NCBI GenBank assembly: GCA_910591455.2
Contig: OU342806.1
Coordinates: 22,652,933-22,716,932, forward strand
Length of the DNA: 64,000 bases
Origin: Pholis gunnellus
Lineage: Eukaryota > Chordata > Actinopteri > Perciformes > Pholidae
Direction: 5' to 3'
The position numbers and the translations under genes are program-made. Below are positions 25,585 through 39,523 of this stretch, piece after piece. Every line of letters starts with the position of its first letter. Positions within the stretch are counted from its first letter, which is position 1. The notes below the pieces were generated by a model. That model saw only the letters and a program-made list of their open reading frames with translations, was not told the origin of the DNA and ran no database searches.

Positions 25585-28500
25585 ATGGCACTCAGGTGGA
25601 TCGTTCTGCTCTTTTTTCTGGGACTGGTATGTGTATGCTTATGCATTTTTGTAAAATCTTTTAACATGTTCCAGTACAAAACAGTGACATCGCTCCAATG
25701 TTGAGTTGTGACCTCAAGCTGTTAATTCAATATTTAGTAAATCATGTCATCAATTTTCTCTATTGATTGATTCATGTATTCTCTAATGCATTTTCTAGGC
25801 AGCAGCTAAGCTAACAGGGGATACAGGTGAGTCACGTAATGATGGTTTTCATGTTAGTTACTGTGAAAAAGTACATTACTGAGGTCGAGGTTAGATTACA
25901 CTCTTAGATTTAAAAATTCCCCGGCCCCCTACACACCTGGGATCTTTAGGCAGCATATCCACGATCCTGATGTCTTGCATTGTACGCGGTTGCTGAACAG
26001 TATCACTGTACATTCAGCTCAATAGAGAACGTTCTAACTACTTCCTACTTGAACGTATTTTAGTGTGCTGGGGTGTCAGCAAATTGAATACCTGAAATAA
26101 ATCTGCTTATTGCCATATGGACTCTCACTCAGAACGACCTGGAAGTCCATTTCAGATCTTAAAATAGTCAGACGGCAGAATTTAAATGTAAGAATAAATG
26201 AAAATATATGTGACATTTTAAAAAATAAACAGGTCTCAGGTCTGTGGGCAGGGCTCAATGCTAACTGCATCGTAAGTAAGATCATCCTGTAATCCCCCCT
26301 TTTGGTTCCACATCTACAGAAACGGACGTTGATGAGGGCCATGACTGGGACATCTTTAACATCAATGAAGGTTTGTGAACACACTAGTCTTGCTTTGCTT
26401 TGTTGTACAATATGTCTCTGTCTCTGAGGACTTGTATCAAAAAAAAACAACTTGGCTTTGCAGCGGCTGGGCTGGACCTGCTGGAGGGAGATATCGAACA
26501 GGAGGAAGTAAGACAAAGACTCCTTAAGTAATCTACATATTCAGGTCTATTTGAGTACAACATTATATTTGTGTCTTTAATTCTGGGCACGATAGGACAT
26601 TTTGAGCACAGAAAGGGTTTTTCGCTCACACATTAAGAGAGTGCGTCGTTTCTTAGTCACCGATGTTCCTCAGAAATAACCTACTCTGATTATTCAATTT
26701 GATTCTATACAGTAAATATATATATACACACACACAATTATCATGTGCTTATGTGGATGATTGATTGCTTCCTCAAATTGAGTTATAATTTGCATAATAA
26801 TGATGCCATATTTGCTAAAGCTGTGTGATATGAACAGTATAAATATGATAATCACAAGACTCAACTCATGTAACAGTACAATAATATCTGCTTGACATCA
26901 TACATTTAAATAATGTAAATGGTGGCTATGTACAGATGTAACAATTCTAATTGTTTGGAAAGACACTGAGTAAATTCCCCTACTCAGATAAGAACTGTTT
27001 TATAGAGCGACAAGCTTACAGATGGTGAAGTCTTCTAGTGGGACGGAACACCGTCATTGTCTTGAAGGAAATCTAATTTACGTGGCAATGAAGGAAAGCG
27101 AGCCATTTAAAAACACAAGGTTTCAGGTGTATCACTTCAGTTTGCACTCTTTGTTTCTTTATTATCCATCTGCACCTTTTGATTTCTCCATTCCCATCAG
27201 ACAGACAGCAGAAACTCCATCATAGGAGACAAGTATCGCTGGCCAACAACCGTTCCCTACTACCTAGAGGACAGTCTGGGTAAGACACATTCACAGTGCC
27301 TATACCATGCTGTCATATGCACCAAATAACGCTGCTTTTTCATATGTTTCTTTGTCTCACACTGTGTAACATGCAGATATGAATGCAAAGGGAGTGATCC
27401 TGAAGGCATTCGACCAGTACAGACTGAAGACCTGCATTGACTTCACACCATGGACAGGAGAGGAGAACTACATCTCTGTGTTCAAAGGGAGCGGGTGAGC
27501 GCTGCCGTTAGTTCATATAAACTGTATCATTGTTAGCTATGACGGTCTTTGGTTAAATGTGTCCTATGAATCCACAACATGCAGTGTAGCGATGCATACA
27601 CTGCATCCCCATCAAATGTTTGAAGCTGCACTAATTGATACTTCTATTTTATTTATTTTTACGCAATATGCACACAACTTTAGCTGTTTTCAGTGAATAA
27701 ATTCTGATAGACTGATTATATACTACCAGCTCATGCAGCACCAAACGGCAGACAGCCTAAGTTAGCCACCAGCAGGTGAACATAGTGGAGCATTTAGCCG
27801 TCATACATATTTTTTTGGAAGTTGATGGAGACCCAATCAGAGCTTAAAGGAGAGTGAATGTTGGACCTACAGCGTTCTGTTTACAGTCCAATCTGCTGTC
27901 CCCAAGCGGCCCAAAACATGTATTATTACTGCTTTAAGCACACAGGGGATTTCAACAGGAACCTAATCAAAGAGCATTATTAATATCAATATAATGTGCT
28001 ATTAGTTATGCACAAATGTCTCTCCGGGGATTAAAAGTCATCTTTTTCTTTCCACCACAGTAAAATCTTGCTTTCCCGTTCTCCGTAGATGCTTCTCCTC
28101 TGTGGGCAACCAGCATGTGGGGAAGCAGCGGCTGTCCATCGGTAGAAACTGTGACCGTCTGGGAACCGTTGAGCACGAGTTCCTGCACGCTCTGGGCTTC
28201 TGGCATGAGCAGTCCAGAGCCGACCGGGACGATTACGTCAACATCATGTGGGATCGCATTGAACCTGGTGACCTTGAATTACAGATCAACACTTGTTCTG
28301 AATTAATCTCTACTCGTGTGGTAACTTTACAGGAACTATTTTCGTCTGACTTTTTCAAGAACAAAGGACTGAACGCCTCCTGCTGATCTTTTTTGTGCCC
28401 TCCTCAGGTAAAGAGCACAACTTCAAAACATACAACGACGCAGTGTCCAGCGCCCTAGGCGTCCCCTACGACTACGGCTCTGTGATGCACTATAGCAAGA

Positions 28501-31500
28501 CGTCCTTCAACATCGGCTCTGAGCCCAGCATCGTCACCAAGATCCCCCACTTCATGGATGTGATTGGTCAGAGGATGGGCTTCAGTGCCAGTGACCTAAC
28601 CAAGCTCAACAGCCTCTACAAATGCAGTGAGTCCTCTCAACCGGTCATTCTGTCCATCAAACAATAAATGAGACATGAAAACCTTCACGGTTAAGTGTTT
28701 GAACAATCAATAAATGGAATCACCTCATAAAATAAGAATGATTTTTGTCCCATAGTAACCTAGCAGAGTTACAAGTAAAGGTCAGAGTTTATCTGTCATA
28801 AAATGATGCTGATTTACATTGATAATCCAAGGCAATAATCTATAATTCATCATCCTTGGTAATACGTATCATGCAGCCATGGCCTCGTTTATGCAGAGTG
28901 TTTTCAGGCTTCAGATATTCAGTAATATATCCAGACAGCTCCTTTCTGTTCTTTATTCTATGATGTAATCATGTGTGTGGTGGTACTTTTGCTCTCCACC
29001 TGCAATATCACCCCTCGGTTATCAGGCCGACTGTCAGAGCACTCTGTAATATATTGTTCCCTTTATCACTCCTTTTATGGAGGGCAAATAAAAGCTGGAT
29101 CAACATATTTGACCGAAGGTGTCCTGATTAAAAAGTCTTGACTTAAGAAGTTTGCATCTTATAATGATTGAGACTGGTGCAGCGATGAGAATGTACATTC
29201 ACTGATAGAATAGTCTGGAATCTACTACTTCCTCTCATAGGCCTATTTCTCTATAAGATATCGATCTTTATCTTCAGTCATGGCCGCTGACAACAACAAC
29301 ACAAGGAGAGTATTAGGTCTAACTGAATATTACAAAAGAAATTATGATTTACGGTAGATTTGATCTTAGTATTGGTTGAAGCAGAAAGAGGGTTTGACTG
29401 AGAACAAACACAGGACTTTAACCCAGGAGACCGGTGTTAGAGACATTGTGTCCCAAACGGTTGTTGAGTTATTGTGAAGTTACGTTAGTGATGTTTGTGA
29501 CGCGTTTCTGTTCTTATGTTACGTTGTTTATGTTTTACTTATTTTGTTACTTTTTCGTTGATTGTAAATGGTGAGAGAATGTAAAATAAGTGACTATGTA
29601 TCTATATATTATCTATTAAAATATATGTACATTTTAGCAGCTTTCAAGGATTATGACAGGAATGGGAGAGAAAGTTCCAGTCAGATAAGATGAAAGTCTC
29701 TGTAGTGAAAGTGTAAGTTTACCGTTTCCTCTCCACAGCCAAGTCTTCTGCCTTCGTGGACAGCTGTAACTTTGAGCTGGAGAACATCTGTGGGATGATT
29801 CAGGGTCCCGGCAAGGCAAAGTGGGAACAACTCAGCTCTGCAAGCGGAGGGCCTCAGACCGACTTCTCCCACATGGGACAGTGTAAAGGTGACTGCCATT
29901 AAAAACAAATACATGTCGAGGTGCTGAACTTTGTGCAAAGTCAAACAGCGGAAAATGCGGATAAAGCACATACGCTATAATAATTTATCATGCACCTCTC
30001 TGTGTTGTTGTCCAATTAGCAGTTAATAAACTTTATCAGCTTATCGAGCCTCAGCTACGGCCTTGATTAGAGTTACTGTCTGAAGATATTTAAAAACAAA
30101 GGTTGCCTCAAGTGATTTATAACGTGACCTGTACAAAGTACAGGCTGGCAGTAAAAACACAGTGTTGTTCAAGATCAATAGCTAATTATAAGTGATTTAT
30201 TAGAAATAGACATCATTTGGTTTCGCTGCTATCCGCCCCTATGCTGGCTAATAAAACTTGAGACCCTCGTAGTCCAGCCAGTGCAACCTTGGGGGAGACT
30301 TTAACGCTCACTGAATTGACAAATGTGACAACATTACCCACTGTTGTCCTCCCCTGCCCCCAGGAAAAGGCTACTTCATGCACTTCAGCACCGCCTCTGC
30401 AGAACCTGCTGACCGTGCGTTCCTGGAGAGTCGTTGGCTTTACCCCAAACCTGGAGTCCAGTGTCTGCAGTTCTTCCTCCACAACACCGCCGCAGCGGAT
30501 GATGTTCTCAACATCTGGGTGAGAGAGTATGACGAGGTCAACCCCGGCGGCAAACTCAAGCTCTTCAAGAGCATTTCAGGTACACAAATTAAATATACAA
30601 TATTACATACCGTGTGATATACAGTATGCACGAGAGGATAAGTTTTTCGACTTTGAGAACCTCTAACCTCAACTATAGTAATAAATGCGTCATTAATAGT
30701 GTTTAATGTCTATTCTATCGGTACTCTTTACAGGAGGCGTCATGGGCTCCTGGGAACTGCAGAACATCAATCTGAATGTGACCCGGAAGGCCCGTGTGGT
30801 TTTTGAGGGCGTGAGGGGAAAGGGTCCATCGAAAGGAGGTTTCTCTCTGGATGACATCAACCTGTCATCCACAAAGTGCCCTCAGCACATCTGGCACATC
30901 CGCAACATCACCCGCCTGCTGGCCACCACTCCAGCAGGAGAAAAGCTATACAGCCCTCGCTTTCTGTCACCAGCAGGTTACTCCTTCCAGGTAAACGCCT
31001 TTTTAAATATCCGATTCTCTCAATCTTGAAGAACACCAAAGCTCGACTCGCCAACTGTGGACAGCTGTGGTTGCTAAGCTACAATTGGACAACTGCTGTT
31101 CTGGGGAGGCCTCTAGTTAAATGGTCAATTTACTTGACATTACCGTCACATGCTTACACGGTGCTTTAACGTTGCTTCACACCGCTCTGCAGGTCGGCGT
31201 GTACATTAACGGAAGAAGCGACCGTCCAGGATACATGGCCACCTACTTCTACCTGACCTCAGGCCCCAACGACCACAGGCTCAAGTGGCCGTGTCCGTGG
31301 CAGCAGGCGACTATGGCCCTGATGGATCAGCACTCTGACGTCAGAGAGCAGATGAACATGCACCGAATGATCACCACCGACCCCGACAAGATGTCTTCTG
31401 ACGGTGAGAGAAGGGTGGATAACTTGACTAGACACTTATTCTGTTCTTTGCGCGCTAATTTGTTGCTTTGTTCGTCAAACGGAGAATCACCTGTCCCCCC

Positions 31501-32234
31501 CTCCCCTCCTCCCCACAGGCACTGAGTTCTACTGGGACGATCCCAGGAAGGTGGGCTCCAAAGTGACTGCGTCTGACGGCAGCTCTTACTACCGGGGCCC
31601 AGGCACCGGAACGAGCAGCTTCATCACCCACAGCAGACTAAAGAGCAGGAACTTCATCAAAGGAGACGATGCCTTCTTCCTCTTCAGTCTGGAAGGTGTG
31701 GAGTCACTCAGACATCTGTGATGCACATCTAAGATCAGCCCGTCTCTGAAACGTCACGGTTCTTGTCCGCTCGTCCTCAGATATATCCGATCTGCTGGCC
31801 TCTCAGCCCCTCGTCCGCCCCGCAGTCCGAACTGACGGCAGGCCGGTGAAGGCGGCGGACCAAGGTGCTCCTCCGCAGGGAGGTGCTGGAAACCCCACGG
31901 TGGTCACAGCTGTGGTCTGTTCCACGGCAGCGGCCATGCTGCTGGTTACCACGGTGATCGTAGGGAAGGCCTGGAGGCTGAGGAGACGTCAGGAGAGCGA
32001 CGAGGTGGGGATCATACAGGACATGCCTGGACTCATCGAAGTGAGTGTCAAACATTAGTGTCAGCGTCAATTCACAGCACAGCAATAACTAACCATGCCT
32101 CGTTCGAGCTCACGCATCTACAGCAGACGGTCACGTTGTTGGCTTGTGTTTGAAAACTATGTACAACATACGTCTCCATTTTATTACAGGAGCAGCCGAC
32201 AAAAGATTTAACATCCGTCTTCACAACTCCATGA
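25585..32234 (+). CDS. mep1b: Meprin A subunit beta (astacin metalloprotease), EGF-less
   Basis: Fifteen exons join in frame to 691 residues: 25585-25626, 25799-25826, 26320-26370, 26464-26507, 27201-27279, 27377-27494, 28089-28267, 28408-28626, 29739-29888, 30364-30579, 30734-30990, 31193-31403, 31519-31695, 31781-32040 and 32190-32234. The product is a zinc endopeptidase at the cell surface. Domains in order are a signal peptide (1-17), a propeptide with a LEGD zinc-masking motif (48-50) and a tryptic activation site before N60, and an astacin domain with HEFLHALGFWH (150-160) and Met-turn SVMHY (205-209). MAM (about 258-427) and MATH (about 427-590) domains follow, then one membrane span (about 630-651) and a cytosolic tail. 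RNSIIG and NAKGVIL mark it as beta rather than alpha. The EGF-like module expected between MATH and the span is absent; a Pro/Gly-rich linker replaces it. Confidence 0.94.
27620..27925 (+). repeat. Interspersed repeat family A copy in mep1b intron
   Basis: 'gaagctgcactaattgata', 'agctgttttcagtgaataa', 'cagcaccaaacggcagacag', 'aggtgaacatagtggagcat' and 'ggagagtgaatgttggac' lie in family A order within the intron between mep1b exons 6 and 7. Confidence 0.55.
29395..29465 (+). repeat. Family C repeat fragment in mep1b intron
   Basis: 'gaacaaacacaggacttt' followed by 'aggagaccggtgtta' resembles 13540-13590. It lies in the long intron between exons 8 and 9. Confidence 0.4.
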
Positions 32235-32451
32235 TGTTCCGATCCAAAGGAGGAAATCAGCACTTAGCAGAAGAGCCACAACTTTGGTTTTGGACCTCCT
32301 GAACACGTTAAGAGCATTATTGGATATGATTTGGTCTCTTCAGTAGAATTGCTGTTCAGTTGAGTACACAGAATGTTTAAACACTATATTGTTTCCAAAG
32401 GTGCAATTCAACATTTTTGTAAATCGAATGAATGGCAAAACTGCTGCTCAG

Positions 32452-32457
32452 AATAAA
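32452..32457 (+). terminator. mep1b poly(A) signal
   Basis: AATAAA lies 218 nt after the mep1b stop, and gtgaac/tgag-type sequence follows. Position and context fit a short 3' UTR. Confidence 0.65.
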
Positions 32458-33149
32458 ACCTTGAATGTGAACATATCATATATAATCTATTTGAGTTTAG
32501 TGAAGTTAAACTGTTTACCTTGTGGACATCTCAAATATAAATCTTAAATTGCTTAAACAAGACCAGTCACTTATTGAGCCAAAAACACCAGACAAACATC
32601 AGTTCAAGTCAATCACCATTTTTATTATGAGACACTCAGACGACAGCATGACTCACTCCAGGCTGGAAGGCTGTAAAGCATGGACTAACTCACACAGTGT
32701 CATACATGTTACATGTGTCTCGCGTACCTTCTCACATTGTGCTTTCTTTAAGCGTAATCGTTTGCTTTCAGTCCAGTTTGACCTGTGGGGCATTTCACGC
32801 AGCAGGACATCTCACTGAGGGTGGAATCCCCGGGAATAGAAATGAACATGAACTCTGAATATTTTAACGTTTCATTGAGTAAAATCATGAGAATTTATTT
32901 GGCCAAATCAAACATCCCACTTCTTCAAAAATCCCACTGTTACCTGGGAAATCCTCTAGTGTGTCACAACCGCCTCTCAACCAAACTGGTACAAAGAAAA
33001 CCAAAACCTCAACCGAAAAAGGCAACATCTGTGATGAAGACTGTCTGAAGTTCTCCCTCGTCATCAAATCATTTTTGGTTTCTGTTAGCTAATAGCAGCG
33101 CGGTCAGATTTGGGTTTAAATCATTGTTCTGAGGTATTCAATGACATTT

Positions 33150-33355
33150 AAAGCTGTACTCATTCATGTGTTCATACTAACAATGGACCAAGAACAACGT
33201 GTAATATGAGGTCATTCTTAAAGCCCAAACCAGATAATCAGAGAATTATTACCCAACTCTGCATATCTCAGCTCTACAGAGCTTTTTAGTCTATTTTGGA
33301 AAGTTGTTTTGCTTTTCCGGCCGGCAAAATCAAATCGATTTATGCAGCTTTAAAT
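33150..33355 (+). repeat. Possible family A fragment
   Basis: 'aaagctgtactcattcat' and 'acccaactctgcatatctca' followed by 'tttagtctattttgg' resemble the left half of the 9060-9390 copy. Confidence 0.35.
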
Positions 33356-33749
33356 TTAGGGAAAAAAAAGGACGTCTGTTATTAAATGTGTATCACATTA
33401 ACTGCTCACAGATGATGAGTTGTAGTGTGATTGTTCCTATTCGCCCACAGTCTGTGTGACTCTTGATGAACCCTCGAGTTGACTGTGACTTGAGGGGAAG
33501 TGCTGCGTCACGCTCTGTTGAGCGGAACCAAGCGTTTGGTTACCTGTCGTCACATCCTATTCTTTATGTCCTGTGCTGTAAAGACGAGCCTTAAACAATG
33601 TGTGCTTTGTTATTAGGAATGGATCATATAGACATCACAGTATAAATAGCTGGCTGCACTCTTGCATAATGCACTGACTCACATTTGTTCTTGTGATTTC
33701 AAAATTGAGATTGCAAGCAAAAACAGGCATACAGCGCTTCAGCTATAAC

Positions 33750-33855
<106 letters not shown>

Positions 33856-33963
33856 TGGAAGAAAATAGTCTGACACACAATGTTACATATGGGCCTCAGA
33901 CAGACAGTCTTATAAACACTGCCACCAAAAACTAAATACTGCAACTTCATCCTCTACACATGT

Positions 33964-33965
<2 letters not shown>

Positions 33966-34013
<48 letters not shown>
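33966..34013. repeat. CA microsatellite
   Basis: A (CA)n array of about 48 bp, only about 110 bp from the previous array. Confidence 0.95.
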
Positions 34014-34016
<3 letters not shown>

Positions 34017-35769
34017 ATCTAGACACACACTAATGCACAGATGTGCTGAGAGCGTATCAAAGTCTGCTCCTAGAGGTCAGGTGCAATGAAATTAAAGCGA
34101 AGACAAAAAGAACACAAATGTCTTCTTAGATGACAGAAAATGGAAGATAAACTGATTTAAAGCTGCTCATTGGCGAGCACGAATAGAAGTGTTTGAAATG
34201 TTAAGACTTAAAACACCAAGAAATCCTGTAATGCAACGAAAAGACAACAACAACTGCACATCGCTGCATTTGCAGAAGCCTGTCTGGGTTAAGCCCTCAT
34301 GTCCTGTGAGCGCAGATTTGCTTTTAGTGTCCGCACACAAAGGCAGAATTGACTTCAAACCGATGGGAAGACAGGTAGTATTAATACAGCATTAAAAGCT
34401 GGACGAGGAAGTACTAATAATAGTAGTGAGGTAATAACTGGAAGGCTCGGGATCCCCCAACAAGTGAGACAGCGCTCTCTGAAGGGGATCAGAGTCTGTT
34501 CTCCACCGTGTGCTCACCATCAGTACTGCGGTCGACCACTACGCACACACAAAGTACTACGACACTCTTGCTTGCTGCTCTGAACAGGACTAAAGCCAGT
34601 GCGCAAAAAAAGGATGCACGGGGCCACTTTCCACACAGAAACTGGCATTTATGAAGACAATACTGTGCCATGCAGGGCCTCATTACAGACCACTATGAAT
34701 CAGCTGGAGTGTGATATCAACAAAGTTCAACATCAACAAGGGAGCTCGAGCATCAACGTGTTTGAAGCTACGCTCTTTTTTAGCATTTCGTATTAGCTAA
34801 CAGACGCATTCATGGAAACAGTCTTGTGCCAATATTATTTTTTTTTCTCGTGTTATTGGTGAGAAAGTGAATAACTTTATTAGTGCTGCAACAGTTAGTT
34901 AACTGATAAGTCAATCAATAGAATATACATTGTCAACAATCTTAGTAATACAATAGAGGTTTACAAAGCTGAGACATCACCCTCATGATTATCATGCTCG
35001 AACAGGAAGTGACATTTTTGGGGGCAAAATGAGTTAACTGTGTACTAAAAAACAATGTTTTTGCAAATTTGGCAAATATTCACTCTTAAAAGTATGTTGA
35101 ATTAGCGATCTGCAGTTGCTGTTTGCAATGTACCAACAGATACAAGCAGCTGTGACTGAGTAACTGAGATACTGAAATAAACTTTCAAACATGAGGATTC
35201 TCTGGCAAGTTCTGTAGTTATAAGGAGCGTCTTTTCTATGATTTCTTACTGTATTTAGGGATGTTTATTCGTGATGGACATTATTTGTTGGATGTCAAGA
35301 TTTTAGTCATGATTCAGAGAAGGAGTAGAATTTGTCACGCAAATTGAGGCTCACGTTGCTCCCTTGAAGTCTCCATTTCCCCTCAGTTTGAGAACCACAG
35401 CTTTAGATCCGTATGTTGTGGACTATTGGACAAAACAAGTCGTATTTTTCAACTTTATTCTAGTAATTAATCAAAAACAATGAACGGATTAATCGAGCCT
35501 TAGCCTGCACATTGTCCCCAATGGGTAGAAAACACGTCTGACAATCTCACAAAGCTGCTTGACTTAAATGTTGAAATCAGGTCAGGTCTGATTGTGTTCA
35601 CGTCTCTTAATGGTTAACTGGAACAGTGAGCATTAACTAAGTGCACACAGCGCCACCGTGATGGAGAGAGACACAAGAGAAAAGTCCAATAACATCACAT
35701 TAGACGGGAGAACAGAGTGAACAGAAGACTGTCTGTTTTTCACCTGCATAGAACACACTTAATGTGGAA

Positions 35770-35786
35770 CCCCCCCCCCCCCCCAC

Positions 35787-35817
<31 letters not shown>

Positions 35818-35838
35818 ACACACATACACACACACACC
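35770..35838. repeat. Poly-C/CA compound tract
   Basis: A run of about 15 C leads into an imperfect (CA)n array with CATA interruptions. Confidence 0.9.
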
Positions 35839-37325
35839 AGGAGTGAAGAAATAATGTCATAGTGATGAAGTGCAGCCATCAATGGAGAAACCTGCTTTGC
35901 CTTTTTTTAAACTACAAACAATAAAAACCCAAAATACAACTAATAAGCTAGAGTCAACATTAATACACACTTGTACTGTGTGACACAAGATGTGAACGAA
36001 CCCGTTACAAACTGATCAGGCTGCAGTGCATTAAACAATGGCAGTGTGGCTTTAAATAGTGGATTCATGTAAATAAAGTCTGGTGCATAACATACAACTC
36101 ATATCCTGTCTTTTAGAAGTCGTCCCTGAACGTCGCGCCTCTGTGCTTCTCCGTGTTATCAGCTGTAGTGGTTCAGTGGTCTTCTCTCCAAAAGGGATGA
36201 AGCTTTTATTGACGAGCAGAGAGACACAAACACAAACTCACTAACACAGCTCCTCGAATTATCCAAGTCTGAACTCACACAGCAAAACAAACAACTGATT
36301 CTTCCTAATAGCACGTTGTACGCCACAGAGATGAAGGTCCGTACTTACTATTTGATAACGTAAAGTAAAGCTGTGGGGAGTTTAGTCTTGCAGGAACCTA
36401 GTCGGTAAACATTTCGCCAAAAACTACTGACACTATCCTTTGTTATGTCAGAGGTGAGCAGCAGAATCATACACACAGAAGATAACAATGGAGCTAAATA
36501 TTTCATAAATGAAAATCAACAACAAAATCAAATTTCAAATGCCTTAAAAAGGAACATCTCGACATTGCCAAAGGTCAATTTTGTGCACCAGGTCTGTGAC
36601 AAAGTATGGAAGACAATGTGTTTTTAACTTGGTATTGTTGTTTGGGTGATGACAAGTCACTGACAACACTCACCATCTCGCTGACGCACCACAGATTGCT
36701 GATTTAAAAGTGCTGAATAGTCAAGTAGTTGGAGTTTCAAATCGAGATTTTTAGGCCAGCGACACTCTCGACTGGAAACTCTGGAATTCACATTTTAGGC
36801 ACGTACAAATAAAGGTGGTAGAAAAATATGTTTGTTTTTAGTACTTGATATACTTTGACAGAGGAAGATGTATCCGTCCATAAAGCTTTAAATATTGTCT
36901 TATTTTAATGAACATAAAGTTTCTCTCACATACTCAAATCACATTACAAATGTTTATTTGTGCTCTACAACATGAACCAGCTGCAGTTCTTCACACACCA
37001 GACTGTAAAGCGAGACTATGGAAGTTCTAGAGAAGGAATAACTCGTTCTTTTGCTTAAATGAGCAATAACACACAGCCTTCCTCAAGTCAGTACACCAGA
37101 GGTTTTGCTGCTACGGCCATGCTCGTCTTTTAATTTGCTTATTTTAATGTTTCCTTTGCTCTTATTCCATTTCCTTTTTATTTATTGTATTGGTTTCATC
37201 TAATGTGCTGTTTTATCGGGGCTCAAATTTGACCTTAGTTTGTATTGCTTGTGTTTGGCTTCCTGTTGATATATTGCCTTGTGTCTTCATTTTTCTTTGC
37301 TTTTAAAGCATTTTGTAAATATATG

Positions 37326-37328
<3 letters not shown>

Positions 37329-37369
<41 letters not shown>
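37329..37369. repeat. AT microsatellite
   Basis: A pure (AT)n array of about 41 bp. Confidence 0.93.
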
Positions 37370-37370
<1 letters not shown>

Positions 37371-39523
37371 GCATCTCCACTTGTGCGACCGTTACAATGA
37401 CTTACAATGACTTAGCCTGTTTGCTAAATGGTAAACAGTGCTGCTAAATGCAAAGCTAATCCGTAGTGCAGCATTTTTAGCATTTAGCTAATAGCATCAG
37501 TTTAGCACTTGCTGTAGCTAACACCATCATTAGCGAAACACCATCATCGTCACTGGTAGTTGCAGTGGCCGCTGTTCAGTAAAAGTCACTTAGTCTGGCT
37601 TCAACAGGAGTGCAGTGAAGAATGTGTGTCGTTCGGCTTCATGAAGAAGCTGAACGAGTTGACTTTATCTGCTGGATGGGGATTATTCTCTAAGGCGTCT
37701 GCATCTTGGGCTACTCGAGGAATAGACGAATGCAGGTGTAGCACAACCTGGTGTTATAGCAGCATTTTGGTTAGTTAGCTAGCGTGAATGTAGAAATCGT
37801 CGAAGGTTTCAGTGTGACGCAGTGGGCTTGATGGGTACTGGATGTCAACTGGTATCTAAAGGTGGAACCAAGAGAACAAAAACTTTCTGGTTCAACAAAA
37901 AGTACTTTCTACTGCAAAAAAAAAAAAAAAGACCCACTTTGTCGCTGCTTTGCAACATAATCACGCTTCTATATAAAACTGTCCAACTGCCCCGATATAA
38001 TAATACAACATAACTTTATATTACTTTGTTGGTTCAAAGAAATCTCTGTTTCATGACAGCATATTTTACAACTCTTATTGATTCATAACCCTCACATACT
38101 TTGTCATGCATCTAGCTACATTTCTCGTAAACTGACAGAAGTATGACACGATACTGTGCCCTGCATTGTGGGTAACAGACCTATGTCCCAAGAGGGCTTG
38201 CAGTCCACCCATCAATCCACTGGTTCAAGCGCAAACTAAATGAAAGATTGAAGATATGAGTTGAAGATTACACTCTATCGGTCTACTCAGTACAATAGCC
38301 ACCGCGCAATATCTCTTCACGTTGCATAGTGCGACAGCCACTATGTGTAGGATTTGAAAATGTCCAACTTGGGCAAAAGCAACACATAAATTGCAGCAAT
38401 TTCCACCAGGAGTGTCCTCATTTTCTACAGACTATATTAGAATGACGCTACAAACGTTACACACAGTGGCTTAAAACTCCTCCTTTTGTGTACACTGGCT
38501 ACTGTCGCTCTATAGAACTCTGAACACGATAATGCCAATCACACAAGGTGAAATTAAAGCGTACTTGGCTTTATGAGTTAGAAAACATGATCTAACGTTT
38601 CTGCAAATTCTGTTCGTACTTAACAATTCAGATTTTATCGATACGTCGGTCGTTTTCTAACCCGCTCAAGCAGGAAGTATCTCTGATCATTTTCCGCACG
38701 TAGTCAATAACATTTAATTGATCCTGTGCCCTTTTAAGTGTTGCAGTCAAAACACAGAACTCACTGTTGTGTTGTCATAAACGGGCGCACAATCAACTGA
38801 TAGAAATATCCTCTGAGTATGTACTGTTGCAAAAAGAAAGCTTCAAGGCTACAGGACAGGGCACCAGGGGCCCTCGGCTTGCTCAGATGTTGGCAGAGGG
38901 TGGGTGAGTGGGTGAAGACTACCAGCTGGTGGAGGGGTCACTCCAAACCACTTCTCCCTGATGACTGCCTGAAGAGCCAGCAGAGGGTAACTGTGTATGC
39001 CCTTGTACCACTCAGGTACCTTAGTTTAAATTCTCAACATAACAAATGATAATATGATAAGTGTGATGAATTTAACAGGATGTGTTTGACAGACAAGAAA
39101 CTCCCAAACATTCTGCTACACGTCTCTCATCACATACCTGACTCAAGTGTCTCTCTGACACTTGTTCTACAGATTCCCAAACGTAACGCTTCATTTGATA
39201 AAGGCTTTCACTCGTCCTTATTATTGGGATTCATTCATTCATCACTCATTCTTTCAGTGGGGTCGTTTCTATGAATGAATGAGAGGTGAAACGGAAATCT
39301 CAAACAGGAACCGCTGTACCCAGACCACAGACCTCTGGCACAGTTAAAGAGTAGTGCAGACTGGAGGCAGCAGAGATGACAGCGGAGTTCAATTTACACT
39401 CTGCAGGAAACACAGATTCGCGGTAGAACAAACACATGAATGACATGCAGAACTCGTAGCCACCAAGGGAGGAAATGGACCCTGTGGTGGGCTATACGGT
39501 TGTGTTCTTTCATGCAAACACTT

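Noticed and set aside
28102..28386. An open frame reading through the mep1b exon 7 donor
   Set aside because: The first part is the zinc-binding exon; the codons after 28267 are intron, since the next exon starts at 28408 with the conserved KEHNF.
38819..39049. A 76-codon Trp/Arg-rich frame near the uhmk1 3' side
   Set aside because: No recognisable motif; the region is probably 3' UTR or intergenic.
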